From Phenylobacterium parvum (GTDB taxonomy: Bacteria; Pseudomonadota; Alphaproteobacteria; Caulobacterales; Caulobacteraceae): DNA of 64,000 bases. Below the pieces are notes generated by a model. It searched no databases. It was not told where the DNA came from and saw only the letters and a program-made list of their open reading frames with translations. Both the position numbers and the translations under genes were made by a program. Shown in pieces: positions 52,353-61,764 of the stretch. Position 1 is the stretch's first letter. Every line of letters begins with the position of its first letter. The stretch spans positions 620,001-684,000 of the forward strand of contig NZ_CP029479.1 of the NCBI RefSeq assembly GCF_003150835.1. The letters run 5' to 3'.

Positions 52353-55300
52353 TCAGGCCGCAGCCTTCTCCTCGCCCCGCGCGGCCAGCCAGTAGAGCAC
52401 CGGCGTGGCGATCCGGCTGAGCACGGTCGAGGACACCAGCCCCCCGATGATGGCGATGGCCAGGGGCGAGTAGAGGCCCGACCGCTCCAGCGCCAGAGGG
52501 ATGAGGCCTCCGATGGCCGTGATGCTGGTCAGGAGGACCGGCAGGAAGCGCACCTCGCCGGCCCGCTCGATGGCCTCGCGCAGGGGGACGCCCTCGCGGC
52601 GCAGCTGCTCGGTGAAGTCGACGAGCAGGATCGAGTTTTTGATCTCGATCCCCATGAGGGCGATGATGCCGATCACCGCCGTGAAGGACAGGGAGTTCCC
52701 CGTCAGGGCCAGGGCCGAGACGGCGCCGAACAGGCCCAGGGGGATGATCCCGGCCACCACCAGGGCGCTCTTGAACCGGCCGAACTCCAGCACCAGCACG
52801 GCGAGGATGCCGAAGATGGCGACGGTGATGGCCGCCCCCAGGCCCGAGAAGCTCTCGGACTGGGCCTCGGCCTGCCCGCCAAAGCTGAGACGGTAGCCAG
52901 GCGGGATGGCCAGGTCCTTCAGGCGCGTCTCCACCTCGCCTCCGACCGCGGAGGCCAGGGCTCCGGGCTCCAGGAAGGCCGAGACGGTGACGGTGCGCTC
53001 ACGGTCGAAGCGGTCGATCCGGGCTGGGCTGATCACCGGTCGGGGCGCCGCCAGGGCCGAGAGGGGCGTCGCCGCGCCCGAGGCGGTCGGCACGTAGACC
53101 GCTCCCAGGATCTCCAGGTCGTTGCGGTCGCCGGCGCCGACCCGGTCCATGGGCAGGCGCACCTTGACCGCATAGTCGTCGCCGTCGGCGTCGCGGAAGC
53201 GCGCGGCCTCCTCGCCGGTCAGGGCCAGGCGCACCACCCGGCGCGCGGCGCCGACGGGCACGCCCAGGGCGGCGGCCTTGGCCTCGTCCAGGCCCAGGTC
53301 GATGTCGGTGCGGTCGACGCCGAGGGGATTGCTGACGTCCCGCGCGCCGGGCGTGGCCTTGAGGATCTGCTCGATGCGCGCCGCGCCGGCCTTGAGGACG
53401 TCGAGGTTCTCCCCTGTGAAGCGCACCTCGATGGGCGCCTCGACCGGGGGGCCGTTCTCGAACAGGACCAGGGTGATGCGGGCGCCGGGATAGCGGGCGA
53501 AGGCCTCGCGCAGGCGGGCGACGACCTTCTCGCTTTCGCCGGGCCGCCAGGCCTTCAGTCCGACATAGACCTCGGCGTAGCTGGCGCTGCTTTCCCTCTG
53601 CTGCTGGTTGTAGAAGATCTGCGGATTGCCGCGCCCCAGGTTGCCGGCCCGCCAGGCGACTTCGGTCTCGCGGGCGAGGGCGCCCTCGACATACCGCAGG
53701 GCCTGGTCCGTCCTGGCCAGCGCCGTCCCGTCGGGCATCTCGATGCGCACCAGGAACTGCGGGGTCTCTGCCGGCGGGAAGAGGCTGGTGCCGATGGCCC
53801 GGGCCATGGGGATGGCGGTCAGGCACAGGCCGAGGATCACGGCCGTGGTCAGCACCGGACGGGCGAGGCCGACGTGCAGCACGGGGGCGTAGAACCTCTG
53901 GATCCCGTTGTTGACCGCGCGCAGCAGGGCGTTGCCCTCCGGGTCCTCATGGCGCGACAGGATGCGGCTGGCGAGGAAGGGAATGATGGTCAGGGCCACC
54001 AGGAGCGAGGCGGCGACGGTGACCAGGACGGTGACCGGCAGGGAACGGACATAAGACCCCGCCCCGCCGGGAAGGGCCATGAGGGGCAGGAAGGCCAGCA
54101 TCAGGGCGGCGGTGCAGCCGATCACGGCGAGACTGATCTGCCGGGTCCCGTTGATGGCCGCGGAGACCCGGTCCTCGCCCTCGCGCATCCGCCGGGCGAT
54201 GTTCTCGACCACCACGATGCTGTCGTCGACGAGCAGGCCAAGGGCCAGGACGAAGCCGGCGATGGACAGCTGGTTGAGGGTGAAGCCGAAGGCCTGGAGC
54301 AGGGCCAGGCCGATCAGCAGGGACAAGGGAATGGACATCATCACCACCACCCCCGCCCTGAAGCCGAGGGGCAGGAGGGTGATCAGGACCAGTCCCAGGG
54401 CGATGGCGAAGTCGCGGAACAGGTTGTTGAGGCGATGATCGACGTTCTCGGCCTGGAAGAAGGCCCGCTCCAGCTTCACGCCGGCGGGCAGGGTCTTTTC
54501 CTGCTCGTCCAGGGCGCGTCGGATCCCGGCGGTGATCTTGCCGACATCCTGGCCGTCCTTCTGGGTCACGGTGACGAAGACGGCGCGCTTGCCGTTGAAC
54601 CGGGTCAGGTGGGTGGGCTCATCTTCGGCCCATTCGACCTTGGCCACGTCGCGGACCCGCACGACCTGGCCGCCCTGGCTGCGGACGGGGGTGTCGGCCA
54701 CGGCCTCCAGGGTCTTGAAGGCCCCGCCGCTCTTGACGTTGAAGCGCCGGTCACCGGCCTGGACGGCGCCGACCGGCGCCTCTGCGCCCCGGGCCCGGAG
54801 CGCGTCCGCCACGGCGGAGGCGGGAAGCTGCAGCGCAGCCAGCCGGGGAAGGTCCAGCGAGACGCGCACCTCCGACGAGGGCGCGCCCCAGTAGCGGGCC
54901 TGCCGCACCCCGGGAACCCGGGCGAGGCGCTCCCGCAGGCGGTCGGCGGCCTTTTCCAGGCGGCGCATGGGCAGGGTGTCGCTGACCAGGGCGACCTGGA
55001 CGATGGCGACCTCTGTGGTTCGGGCCCGGCGGACCTCCAGGCGGGCGAGACCGTCCGGGAGGGTCCCGCGCAGGGCGTTCACCTCGCGCACGACCTCGTC
55101 GTACTTGCGCTCGGGATCGACGTCGTAGCTGAACTCGACATCGACCACGCCCACGCCATCCTGGCTGGTCGAGCGGATCTGGCTCACCGAATCCAGCCCG
55201 TCGAGGGCCTGCTCGATGGGATCGACCACCAGCTGCTCCATCTCCGAGGGCTCGGCGCCGGGCAGGACCGCCTGGACGATGACGATGGGCAGGGGGAAGT

Positions 55301-55421
55301 GCGGGTCCTCGGACCGCGGGGTGGAGAAGAAGGCGTTGAGGCCCAGGGCCGCCAGCAGGGCGAAGGCGACGAGGGTGAACTGCCAGCGGCGGACCGCGAA
55401 GCCGGCCATGTCGAAGTTCAT
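52353..55421 (-). CDS. RND-family efflux permease (second pump)
   Basis: A 1022-residue inner-membrane RND transporter. VRRWQFTLVAFALLAALGLNAFFSTPRSEDPHFPLP at the start, FVLALGLLVDDSIVVVENIARRM with the Asp-Asp proton relay of TM4, and IGIIALMGIEIKNSILLVDFTEQLRREG in the second half are hallmarks. Its start overlaps the adaptor gene by 4 bases. The sequence differs markedly from the pump at 20.7-23.9 kb, so they are not recent duplicates. No outer-membrane channel is encoded nearby. The divergent TetR protein probably represses it in the absence of a drug-like inducer. Confidence 0.91.
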   Translation of the reverse strand: MNFDMAGFAVRRWQFTLVAFALLAALGLNAFFSTPRSEDPHFPLPIVIVQAVLPGAEPSEMEQLVVDPIEQALDGLDSVSQIRSTSQDGVGVVDVEFSYDVDPERKYDEVVREVNALRGTLPDGLARLEVRRARTTEVAIVQVALVSDTLPMRRLEKAADRLRERLARVPGVRQARYWGAPSSEVRVSLDLPRLAALQLPASAVADALRARGAEAPVGAVQAGDRRFNVKSGGAFKTLEAVADTPVRSQGGQVVRVRDVAKVEWAEDEPTHLTRFNGKRAVFVTVTQKDGQDVGKITAGIRRALDEQEKTLPAGVKLERAFFQAENVDHRLNNLFRDFAIALGLVLITLLPLGFRAGVVVMMSIPLSLLIGLALLQAFGFTLNQLSIAGFVLALGLLVDDSIVVVENIARRMREGEDRVSAAINGTRQISLAVIGCTAALMLAFLPLMALPGGAGSYVRSLPVTVLVTVAASLLVALTIIPFLASRILSRHEDPEGNALLRAVNNGIQRFYAPVLHVGLARPVLTTAVILGLCLTAIPMARAIGTSLFPPAETPQFLVRIEMPDGTALARTDQALRYVEGALARETEVAWRAGNLGRGNPQIFYNQQQRESSASYAEVYVGLKAWRPGESEKVVARLREAFARYPGARITLVLFENGPPVEAPIEVRFTGENLDVLKAGAARIEQILKATPGARDVSNPLGVDRTDIDLGLDEAKAAALGVPVGAARRVVRLALTGEEAARFRDADGDDYAVKVRLPMDRVGAGDRNDLEILGAVYVPTASGAATPLSALAAPRPVISPARIDRFDRERTVTVSAFLEPGALASAVGGEVETRLKDLAIPPGYRLSFGGQAEAQSESFSGLGAAITVAIFGILAVLVLEFGRFKSALVVAGIIPLGLFGAVSALALTGNSLSFTAVIGIIALMGIEIKNSILLVDFTEQLRREGVPLREAIERAGEVRFLPVLLTSITAIGGLIPLALERSGLYSPLAIAIIGGLVSSTVLSRIATPVLYWLAARGEEKAAA

Positions 55422-56494
55422 CGGACGGCGCCGGCCAGGGCGCGGGGATCGGCGACGCGCACCCGCTCCCCGTCGCTGATGAAGCCGCCGCCGGCGGTGA
55501 TGACCCGCTCGCCGGGGGCCAGGCCGCGGACCCGGGCGTCGTCGCCCTCAAAGCCGAGGAAGACCACGGGCGTGCGGACGGCCCGGTCGCCCTTCAGCCG
55601 GAAGACATGCGCCTTGTCGCCGTTCGCCTCCAGGAGGGCCTCGGCGGGCACCCGTACGCTGCTGTCGCCTGTCGCGACGGCGGGGAAGGTCACCTTGGCG
55701 GTCAGGCCGCTCCGCAAATCGCGCCGGCCGGGAAGCTCCACCTCGACCGGGATGGCGCCGGTCCGCGGGTCGGCTCCCTGGCCGACCCGGACCACCCGTC
55801 CGGAAAGGACCTCGCCGGGCAGGGAGTCCACGGTCGCGGTCACCGGCTGGCCCGGGGCGATGCGGGGAATGTCCCGATCGGCGACCCCGGCGCGCAGGAC
55901 AAGGGGGCTGGCGAGGTCGGCCAGGCGCACCACGGTCTGGCCGGGCTGGACCACCTCGCCGACCTGGGCGGCGCGCTCCAGAACCACGCCCCCGGCGGGG
56001 GCGACCAGCCTGGACCAGCGGCCGTCGAAGGCGGCGGCGTCATAGGCGGCCTGGGCGGCCTTCAGGGCGCTGCGGCGGTCCTCGACGCGCTGGTTGCTGA
56101 CATAGCCCTGGGCGAAGAGGGCCTCGTCCCGGCGCAGGTCGCGGCGGGCCCGCTCCAGCTCGGACTCGGACTGGGTGACCCGGGCGTTGACCGCCGAGGG
56201 GTCGATCCGCGCCAGCACCTGGCCGGCGGCCACGGCGTCCCCGACATCCACCGACAGGGCCGTCATCACCCCGCCGACGCGGAAGGACAGGTTCATCTCC
56301 CGCTGGCGCTCCAGGGTCCCGGTGACGGTCAGGCCGCCACCCGCAAGGTCGGAGGCCGCGGCGGCGGTCTCCACCGATGGCGGCTGGGGCGCGGCGACAG
56401 GGTCCCGACCCCCGCAGGCGGCCAGCGCCAGGAGGCCGAGAAGGGCGAGGGCCCGGGGGGCGCCCGAAGACAGGCCGGAGGACACGATCGACAT
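55418..56494 (-). CDS. RND periplasmic adaptor lipoprotein (second pump)
   Basis: A 358-residue HlyD/AcrA-type adaptor. The signal ends LALLGLLALAACGG with a lipobox Cys. VGGVMTALSVDVGDAVAAGQVLARI and LVAPAGGVVLERAAQVGEVVQPGQTVV are the two lipoyl half-motifs around a helical hairpin. SLPGEVLSGRVVRVGQGADPRTGAIPVEVEL is the beta-barrel segment. I place the start at the ATG at 56492-56494; the in-frame ATG 60 bases upstream would run through the palindromic operator. The stop overlaps the pump start (ATGA). Confidence 0.87.
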   Translation of the reverse strand: MSIVSSGLSSGAPRALALLGLLALAACGGRDPVAAPQPPSVETAAAASDLAGGGLTVTGTLERQREMNLSFRVGGVMTALSVDVGDAVAAGQVLARIDPSAVNARVTQSESELERARRDLRRDEALFAQGYVSNQRVEDRRSALKAAQAAYDAAAFDGRWSRLVAPAGGVVLERAAQVGEVVQPGQTVVRLADLASPLVLRAGVADRDIPRIAPGQPVTATVDSLPGEVLSGRVVRVGQGADPRTGAIPVEVELPGRRDLRSGLTAKVTFPAVATGDSSVRVPAEALLEANGDKAHVFRLKGDRAVRTPVVFLGFEGDDARVRGLAPGERVITAGGGFISDGERVRVADPRALAGAVR

Positions 56495-56521
56495 GGGATC
56501 CAGGACAACTGAACAGTGATT

Positions 56522-56538
56522 AGTTATCACTGATAACT
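56522..56538. promoter_or_regulatory. Perfect 17-bp palindrome, probable TetR operator
   Basis: AGTTATCA-C-TGATAACT is a perfect inverted repeat in the 87-base divergent gap between the adaptor and TetR genes. An overlapping second palindrome, AGTGAT-N5-ATCACT (56515-56531), shares part of it. The patch is AT-rich, unlike its surroundings. This size, symmetry and position are typical of TetR-family operators. Confidence 0.75.
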
Positions 56539-56581
56539 TATCTGGCCTTGTCAACCCGGTTCGAGGAACCTAGGCCGAGCC

Positions 56582-57232
56582 ATGCTCGTCTCCGCCGTTC
56601 GATCGCCGAGAAAGCCCCGTGGCCACGGGGGGGAGCGTCGCCAGGAAATCCTGGACGCGGCGCTCGCCCTCTATGCCGAGCGTGGGGTCCTGGGCGTCTC
56701 GACCCGGGAGATCGCCGCCGTGGTCGGGATCTCCCAACCGGCCATCTATGCCCATTTCCGCAGCCTGGACGCGCTCCGGATGGAGGTCTGCACCCAGGCC
56801 TTCGCCGAACTCCGGAGGCGCCAGGCGGCGCAGGGGGATGAAGACGGGCCGACCCGGGACGGCTTCCTGCGAACCTGCCGGACCTACATCGACTTCGGCC
56901 TGGAGCAACCGGACGCCTATCGCGTGGCCTTCATGCTGGAGAAGCCTGCGGCGGACCCGGACGTCGATGGGGACAGGGTCCTGGCCGCCGGCCTGGAGGC
57001 CTTTGGGGACTTCCGCCGGCGCATACAGCGGTTGGCGGCGGCGGGTCTGACCCGACCAGGCGAGGTGACTCTGCTGACCCAGTCCCTCTGGGCCGGGCTG
57101 CATGGCCTGGTCTCCCTGCTGATCGCCCGCCCGGACTTTCCCTGGGAGGAGCGCGAGACGCTGATCGCCCTCCACCTGGAACTGCTGGCGGACGGTCTCC
57201 TGCTGGAGGAGCGCGTCACCCCCCGCCGTTGA
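56582..57232 (+). CDS. TetR-family regulator of the adjacent RND pump
   Basis: A 216-residue repressor. RRQEILDAALALYAERGVLGVSTREIAAVVGISQPAIYAHFRSLDAL (residues 19-65) is the TetR helix-turn-helix; the C-terminal domain contains TYIDFGLEQPDAYRVAFML, as in the TetR_C_33-like group. A short basic N-terminal tail precedes it; the ribosome site is weak. Divergent from the RND operon with a perfect palindrome between, so local control of the pump is likely. Its last 17 bases overlap the convergent SDR gene. Confidence 0.87.
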   Translation: MLVSAVRSPRKPRGHGGERRQEILDAALALYAERGVLGVSTREIAAVVGISQPAIYAHFRSLDALRMEVCTQAFAELRRRQAAQGDEDGPTRDGFLRTCRTYIDFGLEQPDAYRVAFMLEKPAADPDVDGDRVLAAGLEAFGDFRRRIQRLAAAGLTRPGEVTLLTQSLWAGLHGLVSLLIARPDFPWEERETLIALHLELLADGLLLEERVTPRR

Positions 57233-57983
57233 TGTTGATCTTCTGGCCGTTGGCGTAGGGGTTGGCCGACGAGACCAGCCAGGTGACGGCGGCGGCGACG
57301 TCCTCGGGGGTGGAAACCCGACCGAAGGGCGAGCGGGCGTCCAGCTCGTGGATGTCGGCGAGGCCGGTGGTGGCCTTGGTCAGGCGCTTGCCCATCTCGG
57401 TGACCGTCAGGGACGGGGCGACGATGTTGCAGCGGATGCCATGGGCGCGCTCTTCCTTGGCGATGGTCAGGGCCAGGGCCTCCATCGCCGCCTTGGCCAT
57501 GTTGTAGGGCCCGCCGCGGGCGGCCATGCCCATCGTGGCGACGGAGGAGATCATGATGATGTCGCCCCGGCCGCGGGTGCGCATCTGCGGGATCAGCAGC
57601 TTGCAGAGATAGTGCGGGCCGAAGGCGTGGACCCGGACCACCCGCTCCATCTCGGCGGGATCGGTGTCGGCCACCGACTGGCCGCGGCTGGCGATGCCGG
57701 CGTTGTTCACCAGGATGTCGACGCCCCCGAAGTCGCGGACCACGGCCTCGGCCATGGCGGCGTCCTGGTCAAAGTCCTCCACCGCGGCGGCATAGGTGCG
57801 CGCGGTCCGGCCCATGGCGCGGATCTCGGCGGCGGTCTCCTCGGCGGCGTCGGCGTCGGAGCGGTAGTTGACGGCGATGTCCGCCCCGGCCTCGGCCAGG
57901 AAGAGGGAGATGGCCCGGCCGATGCCCCGGCCCCCGCCGGTGACGAGGGCGACGCGCCCGGACAGATCGATTTGCATGGCCAT
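57216..57983 (-). CDS. Short-chain dehydrogenase/reductase (FabG-like)
   Basis: A classical SDR of 255 residues. LVTGGGRGIGRAISLFLAEAGADIAVNYRS (13-42) is the cofactor motif; the acceptor residues after NYRS suggest NADP(H). NNAGIAS (about 92-98), ISSVATMGMAARGGPYNMAKAAME with catalytic Ser, Tyr and Lys (YNMAK) and NIVAPSLTVTEMG follow. The C terminus ends KININGGG, as in many FabG-like enzymes. An in-frame second Met two codons in is an alternative start. The reaction could be a 3-oxoacyl or alcohol/ketone reduction. Confidence 0.87.
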   Translation of the reverse strand: MAMQIDLSGRVALVTGGGRGIGRAISLFLAEAGADIAVNYRSDADAAEETAAEIRAMGRTARTYAAAVEDFDQDAAMAEAVVRDFGGVDILVNNAGIASRGQSVADTDPAEMERVVRVHAFGPHYLCKLLIPQMRTRGRGDIIMISSVATMGMAARGGPYNMAKAAMEALALTIAKEERAHGIRCNIVAPSLTVTEMGKRLTKATTGLADIHELDARSPFGRVSTPEDVAAAVTWLVSSANPYANGQKININGGG

Positions 57984-58118
57984 GGGTCTCCTTCGAAGGC
58001 TTTTTCCTTCCTAGCCGAGGCGGTGTGCGGGGTCAGGGGGTTTCTTGCGGGCCATTAACTTGACAGGGGGCGCTGGCGTGCGAGGGAACGGCTGCTGGCT
58101 TTCGGGGGGATCGCAGGA

Positions 58119-59627
58119 ATGACATCGGGGCGTGTGCGCGGAGTGTGGGGCCTGAAGGGCTGGGCGGCGGTGATCGGCGCCGTGGGGCTGTCCGTCGTGG
58201 CGGCGGGCCTGGCCGGCCCGGCGCCCCGGGCGGTGGCCAAGCCCCCGGGCTCCATGGAGTTCTGCAAGATCTATCCGAACGCCCACGTGTGCGCCGCCTC
58301 GCCGGTGGTGAACTGCACGACCTGCCACACCGTTCCCCCCGCCCGAAACCTGTTCGGCGAGCAGGTGGCGGCCAACCTCGCCCCCGGGGCGGCGCGGCCC
58401 CTTTCGGACGCCGACTATATCGCCGCACTGCCGGCGGCCCTGAAGGCCGTCGAGGCCCTGGACGCCGACGGAGACGGGGTCTCCAACCTGGCCGAACTGA
58501 TCGCCGGCTCCCAGCCCGAGCTTTCCTCAAGCCAGCCGACCTCGGCGGGCTGCACCCCCGGCCAGGCCCGGACCGCCGCGGCCGGCCGCTGGAACACCTG
58601 TGGCTACGATCCGGCCCACGCCTATCGCAAGGTGACCCTGGACGTCTGTGGCCGCTCGCCCACCCGGGCCGAGACCGAGGCCTTCCGCCGCCTCCTGCCC
58701 AATGAGTCCGCCTGGCGCGGCGCCCTGTCCGACCGCCTCGACCAGTGCCTGCGCACCCCCTACTGGCTGGGGGTCAACGGCGTGCTCTGGAACCTGGCCA
58801 ACGCCAAGATCAGCCCGGTGGACAGCATCAAGGCCGGTCCGCGGGCCGGCTCCATCCCGCTGGCCGACTATGAGTGGGACTATAACCTCTTCGCCTGGCT
58901 CAACACCGGTGACCGGGACGTCCGCGGCCTTCTGACCGGCCAGGACTTTGTGAAGCGGGTCAGCGACTCCCCGCCGACCTTCGAGCCCGTCCCCGAGGAG
59001 GGCATGCGCGGCCTGCGCCAGGCCGGACAGACCGTGCCCCGGGAAAAGCGCGCCGGCATGATCACCACCCGCTGGTTCACGACCGTGAACACCATGTTCA
59101 CCCCCATCCCGCGGACCACGGCGGCGGCGGCCTATCGCCAGTACCTCGGCCTCGACCTTGCTCGGATGCAGGGCCTGCATCCGGCGGTCAGCGAGCCGGC
59201 GGACTACGACGCCAAGGGCGTGGCGGCGCCGGCCTGCGCCGTCTGCCACTCGACCCTGGATCCGCTGACCTATCCCTTCACCCGCTACGACGGGATCATC
59301 CGCAACAACTACAACCCCAACCGCCTGAAGAACTTCGTCCGCACGGACGGGCCCAGGGTGGTGGAGGCTCCTGAGGCCGGGGAGATCTTTGGCCAGAAGG
59401 TCGCCAACCTGATGGAGTGGAGCCAGGTGGCCGCCAACTCCGACGCCTTCGCCCAGAAGGTGGTCTGGGACTACTGGAAGCTGATGGTGGGCCGCGAGCC
59501 AGGTCCCGCCGACCAGACCGAGTTCACCCTGATGTGGAAGGGGCTGAAGGCGCAGGACAAGTTCAACTACCGGACCGAGCGCATGCTGCACGCCCTGGTC
59601 CTCACCGAAGCCTACGGGAGGCCGTAA
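58119..59627 (+). CDS. Exported DUF1588-like protein with two haem-binding-type CxxCH motifs
   Basis: A 502-residue exported protein. The N terminus has a hydrophobic signal (LKGWAAVIGAVGLSVVAAGLAG). Then C66-x2-C69-H70 (NCTTCHT) looks like a c-type haem site, DADGDGVSNLAEL (115-127) is a Ca-binding EF-hand/thrombospondin-3-like loop, and C373-x2-C376-H377 (CAVCHSTLDPLTYPF) is the motif of DUF1588-type proteins of planctomycetes and Proteobacteria. GGGGGGA lies 8 bases before the ATG. The next gene begins at the base after its stop, so it heads a three-gene unit ending with a DUF1501 protein. Function is unknown; a periplasmic redox or scaffold role is inferred. Confidence 0.72.
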   Translation: MTSGRVRGVWGLKGWAAVIGAVGLSVVAAGLAGPAPRAVAKPPGSMEFCKIYPNAHVCAASPVVNCTTCHTVPPARNLFGEQVAANLAPGAARPLSDADYIAALPAALKAVEALDADGDGVSNLAELIAGSQPELSSSQPTSAGCTPGQARTAAAGRWNTCGYDPAHAYRKVTLDVCGRSPTRAETEAFRRLLPNESAWRGALSDRLDQCLRTPYWLGVNGVLWNLANAKISPVDSIKAGPRAGSIPLADYEWDYNLFAWLNTGDRDVRGLLTGQDFVKRVSDSPPTFEPVPEEGMRGLRQAGQTVPREKRAGMITTRWFTTVNTMFTPIPRTTAAAAYRQYLGLDLARMQGLHPAVSEPADYDAKGVAAPACAVCHSTLDPLTYPFTRYDGIIRNNYNPNRLKNFVRTDGPRVVEAPEAGEIFGQKVANLMEWSQVAANSDAFAQKVVWDYWKLMVGREPGPADQTEFTLMWKGLKAQDKFNYRTERMLHALVLTEAYGRP

Positions 59628-60227
59628 ATGCGCATCCTGACCCTGATCGCCCTGCTCGCCGCCCTGTTGGCGCCTGCCGCGCCCGCCCTGGCCCAGGGGC
59701 CGGCCCCCGCCTCGCCGGACCCGCGGATCAAGTTCAAGGACGGCGAGCGCTACCTTCGCGACCTGTCCGAGTCCCTGGAGATCCCCCGCAACGAGATCTG
59801 CCTTGAGCTGTCGCGGTACGACTGCGCCGACAAGGCCTTCCGTATTGTCCTGGGCGGCGTCGATCCCTACGAGATCCGCATCATGCAGCCCCTGGACCAG
59901 GCCTCCCTGGCCTCGCCCATCGCCTTTGACCGGGTGGCCCTGCAGGTCTGCTCCGGCCGGGTGGCGCGGGACAAGGCCGACCCGGCGACCGCCATCCTGT
60001 TCAAGCCCGCCGCGGGACGCCCGGACGCGGCCTGGCGTGAAGCGCTGGTCGATCGGCTGTACGACCGCATCCTTCGCCGCGATGCCGACGACGGCGAGCG
60101 CCAGCGCATGTCCGGCTTCCTCGAGGGCCTGGAAGCGCGCACCGGCCGGTCGCGGAAGGGCCAGGCCGACCAGACCGTCCTCGCCTGCTTCGCCCTGGCC
60201 TCCTCGGCCGAAGCCACCTTCTACTGA
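59628..60227 (+). CDS. Secreted protein of unknown function in the DUF1501 module
   Basis: A 199-residue protein with a clear signal peptide (MRILTLIALLAALLAPAAPALA). The mature part has three or four cysteines (NEICLELSRYDCADKAF, LQVCSGRV and VLACFALASS). C-terminal helices read DRILRRDADDGERQRMSGFLEGLEART. That last region is reminiscent of the C-terminal parts of the DUF1588/DUF1549-type proteins, in which two helices end with ALASSAEATFY-like sequence, so it may have arisen from a split of such a protein. It starts directly after the previous stop and ends 15 bases before the DUF1501 start. Confidence 0.68.
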   Translation: MRILTLIALLAALLAPAAPALAQGPAPASPDPRIKFKDGERYLRDLSESLEIPRNEICLELSRYDCADKAFRIVLGGVDPYEIRIMQPLDQASLASPIAFDRVALQVCSGRVARDKADPATAILFKPAAGRPDAAWREALVDRLYDRILRRDADDGERQRMSGFLEGLEARTGRSRKGQADQTVLACFALASSAEATFY

Positions 60228-60242
60228 ATCCGGAGCCGGGAC

Positions 60243-61763
60243 ATGACCCACAGAGCCTCGACCCCGACCGCCTCCCGCCGCGGTGTCCTCGCCGGCATGG
60301 CCGCCGGCCTCGCCGCGCCCGGCGCCGCCCTGGCCGCCGCCCGCCGCAAGGGGGAGGGCCCCGAGCCCCGCTTCCTGATCGTCCTGGGCGGAAGCGGCGG
60401 CTGCTCCATCGTCGATTCCTTCCTGGCTGTGCGGGAATCCGAGAGCCGGAATGGCAAGATCCTGAACGCCTGGCCGGACTCCCTGGTCCAGTCGCCGGGC
60501 GGCGGGCCCTTCCGGGCCATCGACTTCTCCAGCAAGACCATCGGCGCCATACCCGCCCCCTTCACGGCCAACCAGTCCGAGTTCGTGAAGCGGCACGCCT
60601 CCGACATGATGGTGGTGACCTACACCGGCACCAGCGTGAACCACGGGGTGGCCGAGCACCGGTCGGTGACCGGCAACGCCGCCTGGCGCGGCCGGACCCT
60701 GCAGGAGGCCACCGCCCTGACCTACGGCGCTGGCCGGCCGATCCCCAACGTCCACCTGATCAACGGCACTTCCTTCACCGATCGCGGTACGGATGATTCC
60801 CTCCCGTCTTCCGCCTACGGCGAGCGGGTGCCCGCCCCCAACCTCTGGCCCCTGTCCCTGGACGGCTACCGGGGCGTGAAGGACGCGCCCGACCGCAAGC
60901 TGTTCCAGGCCGCCCGCGACTTCCGGGATGGAGTCCTGGATCCCGAGTCGGAGTTCGCCAGCACCTTCGCCGCCTCCGATCGGCTGAAGCGCTGGTTCGA
61001 GCTGCGCGGCGCGCCCCTGAGGGACATCGAAGGCGCCGACCTGATCACCCAGCTGATGGTTCATCCGGACTCCGAGGACATGCCGCTCAGGTCCCACGGC
61101 CTGAAGTCCTCGCCCTTGGCCAAGAAGGTCCGCGAGGCCTTCCCCGCCTATGGCTTTGATCCCATCGAGAGCCAGGCGGCCCTGGCCTTCCTTCTGATCC
61201 GCTGCGGCGTCGCCTCCACCGTGACCCTCGGGCCGGAGAACTCGGCGGTCTTCAACAAGGGCGCGGCCCTGGGCCGGGGCGGCCTGTCGGCGGGCGACAT
61301 GCGCAACACGCCCATCGCCTTCGACTTCTCGCACCAGGCGCACCGCGAGGTGCAGTCCCTGATGTGGAGCCGGGTCCTGAGCGTGGCCGACCGGCTGATC
61401 ACCCTCCTCAAGAGCGAGGAACTGGCGGGGGGCAAGAGCTACTGGGACCACAGCCTCCTCTACGTGGCCACCGAGTTCGGCCGCAGCCGCAGCCGCCCCG
61501 AGGGCGCCATGACCTTCGGCTCGGGCCACGACCTGAACAACGGCGCCCTGATCGTTTCGCCCCTGGCGAACGGCGGCAAGATGCTGGGCGGCGTCGATCC
61601 GGACACCCTGATGACCTACGGCTTCGACCCTTTGAGCGGGCGGCCCGAGCCAGGTCGCCACATGACCGAGGCCGAGGTCTTCTCGGGAATCGTCCAGGCC
61701 CTGGGGATCGAGACCCCCGGAGCCGGCCTTCCCGACATGCGCGTCATGCGGCGGAAGGCCTGA
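60243..61763 (+). CDS. DUF1501 family protein with Tat signal (second)
   Basis: A 506-residue exported DUF1501 protein. The signal TASRRGVLAGMAAGLAAPGAALA has the twin arginine. FLIVLGGSGGCSIVDSFLAV opens the domain; the Asn-Asp-His pattern of the first DUF1501 protein is here replaced by GGCSIVD. Later segments include SVNHGVAEHRSVTGNAAWRG, FDFSHQAHREVQSLMWSRVLSV and LLYVATEFGRSRSRPEGAMTFGSGHDLNNGAL, the last matching the metal-site segment of the family. It differs clearly from the copy at 8761-10329. Activity unknown. Confidence 0.8.
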   Translation: MTHRASTPTASRRGVLAGMAAGLAAPGAALAAARRKGEGPEPRFLIVLGGSGGCSIVDSFLAVRESESRNGKILNAWPDSLVQSPGGGPFRAIDFSSKTIGAIPAPFTANQSEFVKRHASDMMVVTYTGTSVNHGVAEHRSVTGNAAWRGRTLQEATALTYGAGRPIPNVHLINGTSFTDRGTDDSLPSSAYGERVPAPNLWPLSLDGYRGVKDAPDRKLFQAARDFRDGVLDPESEFASTFAASDRLKRWFELRGAPLRDIEGADLITQLMVHPDSEDMPLRSHGLKSSPLAKKVREAFPAYGFDPIESQAALAFLLIRCGVASTVTLGPENSAVFNKGAALGRGGLSAGDMRNTPIAFDFSHQAHREVQSLMWSRVLSVADRLITLLKSEELAGGKSYWDHSLLYVATEFGRSRSRPEGAMTFGSGHDLNNGALIVSPLANGGKMLGGVDPDTLMTYGFDPLSGRPEPGRHMTEAEVFSGIVQALGIETPGAGLPDMRVMRRKA

Positions 61764-61764
61764 G

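Noticed and set aside
53874..56045. A 723-codon open frame on the plus strand
   Set aside because: Antisense to the second RND pump and its adaptor; no signal, motif or ribosome site.
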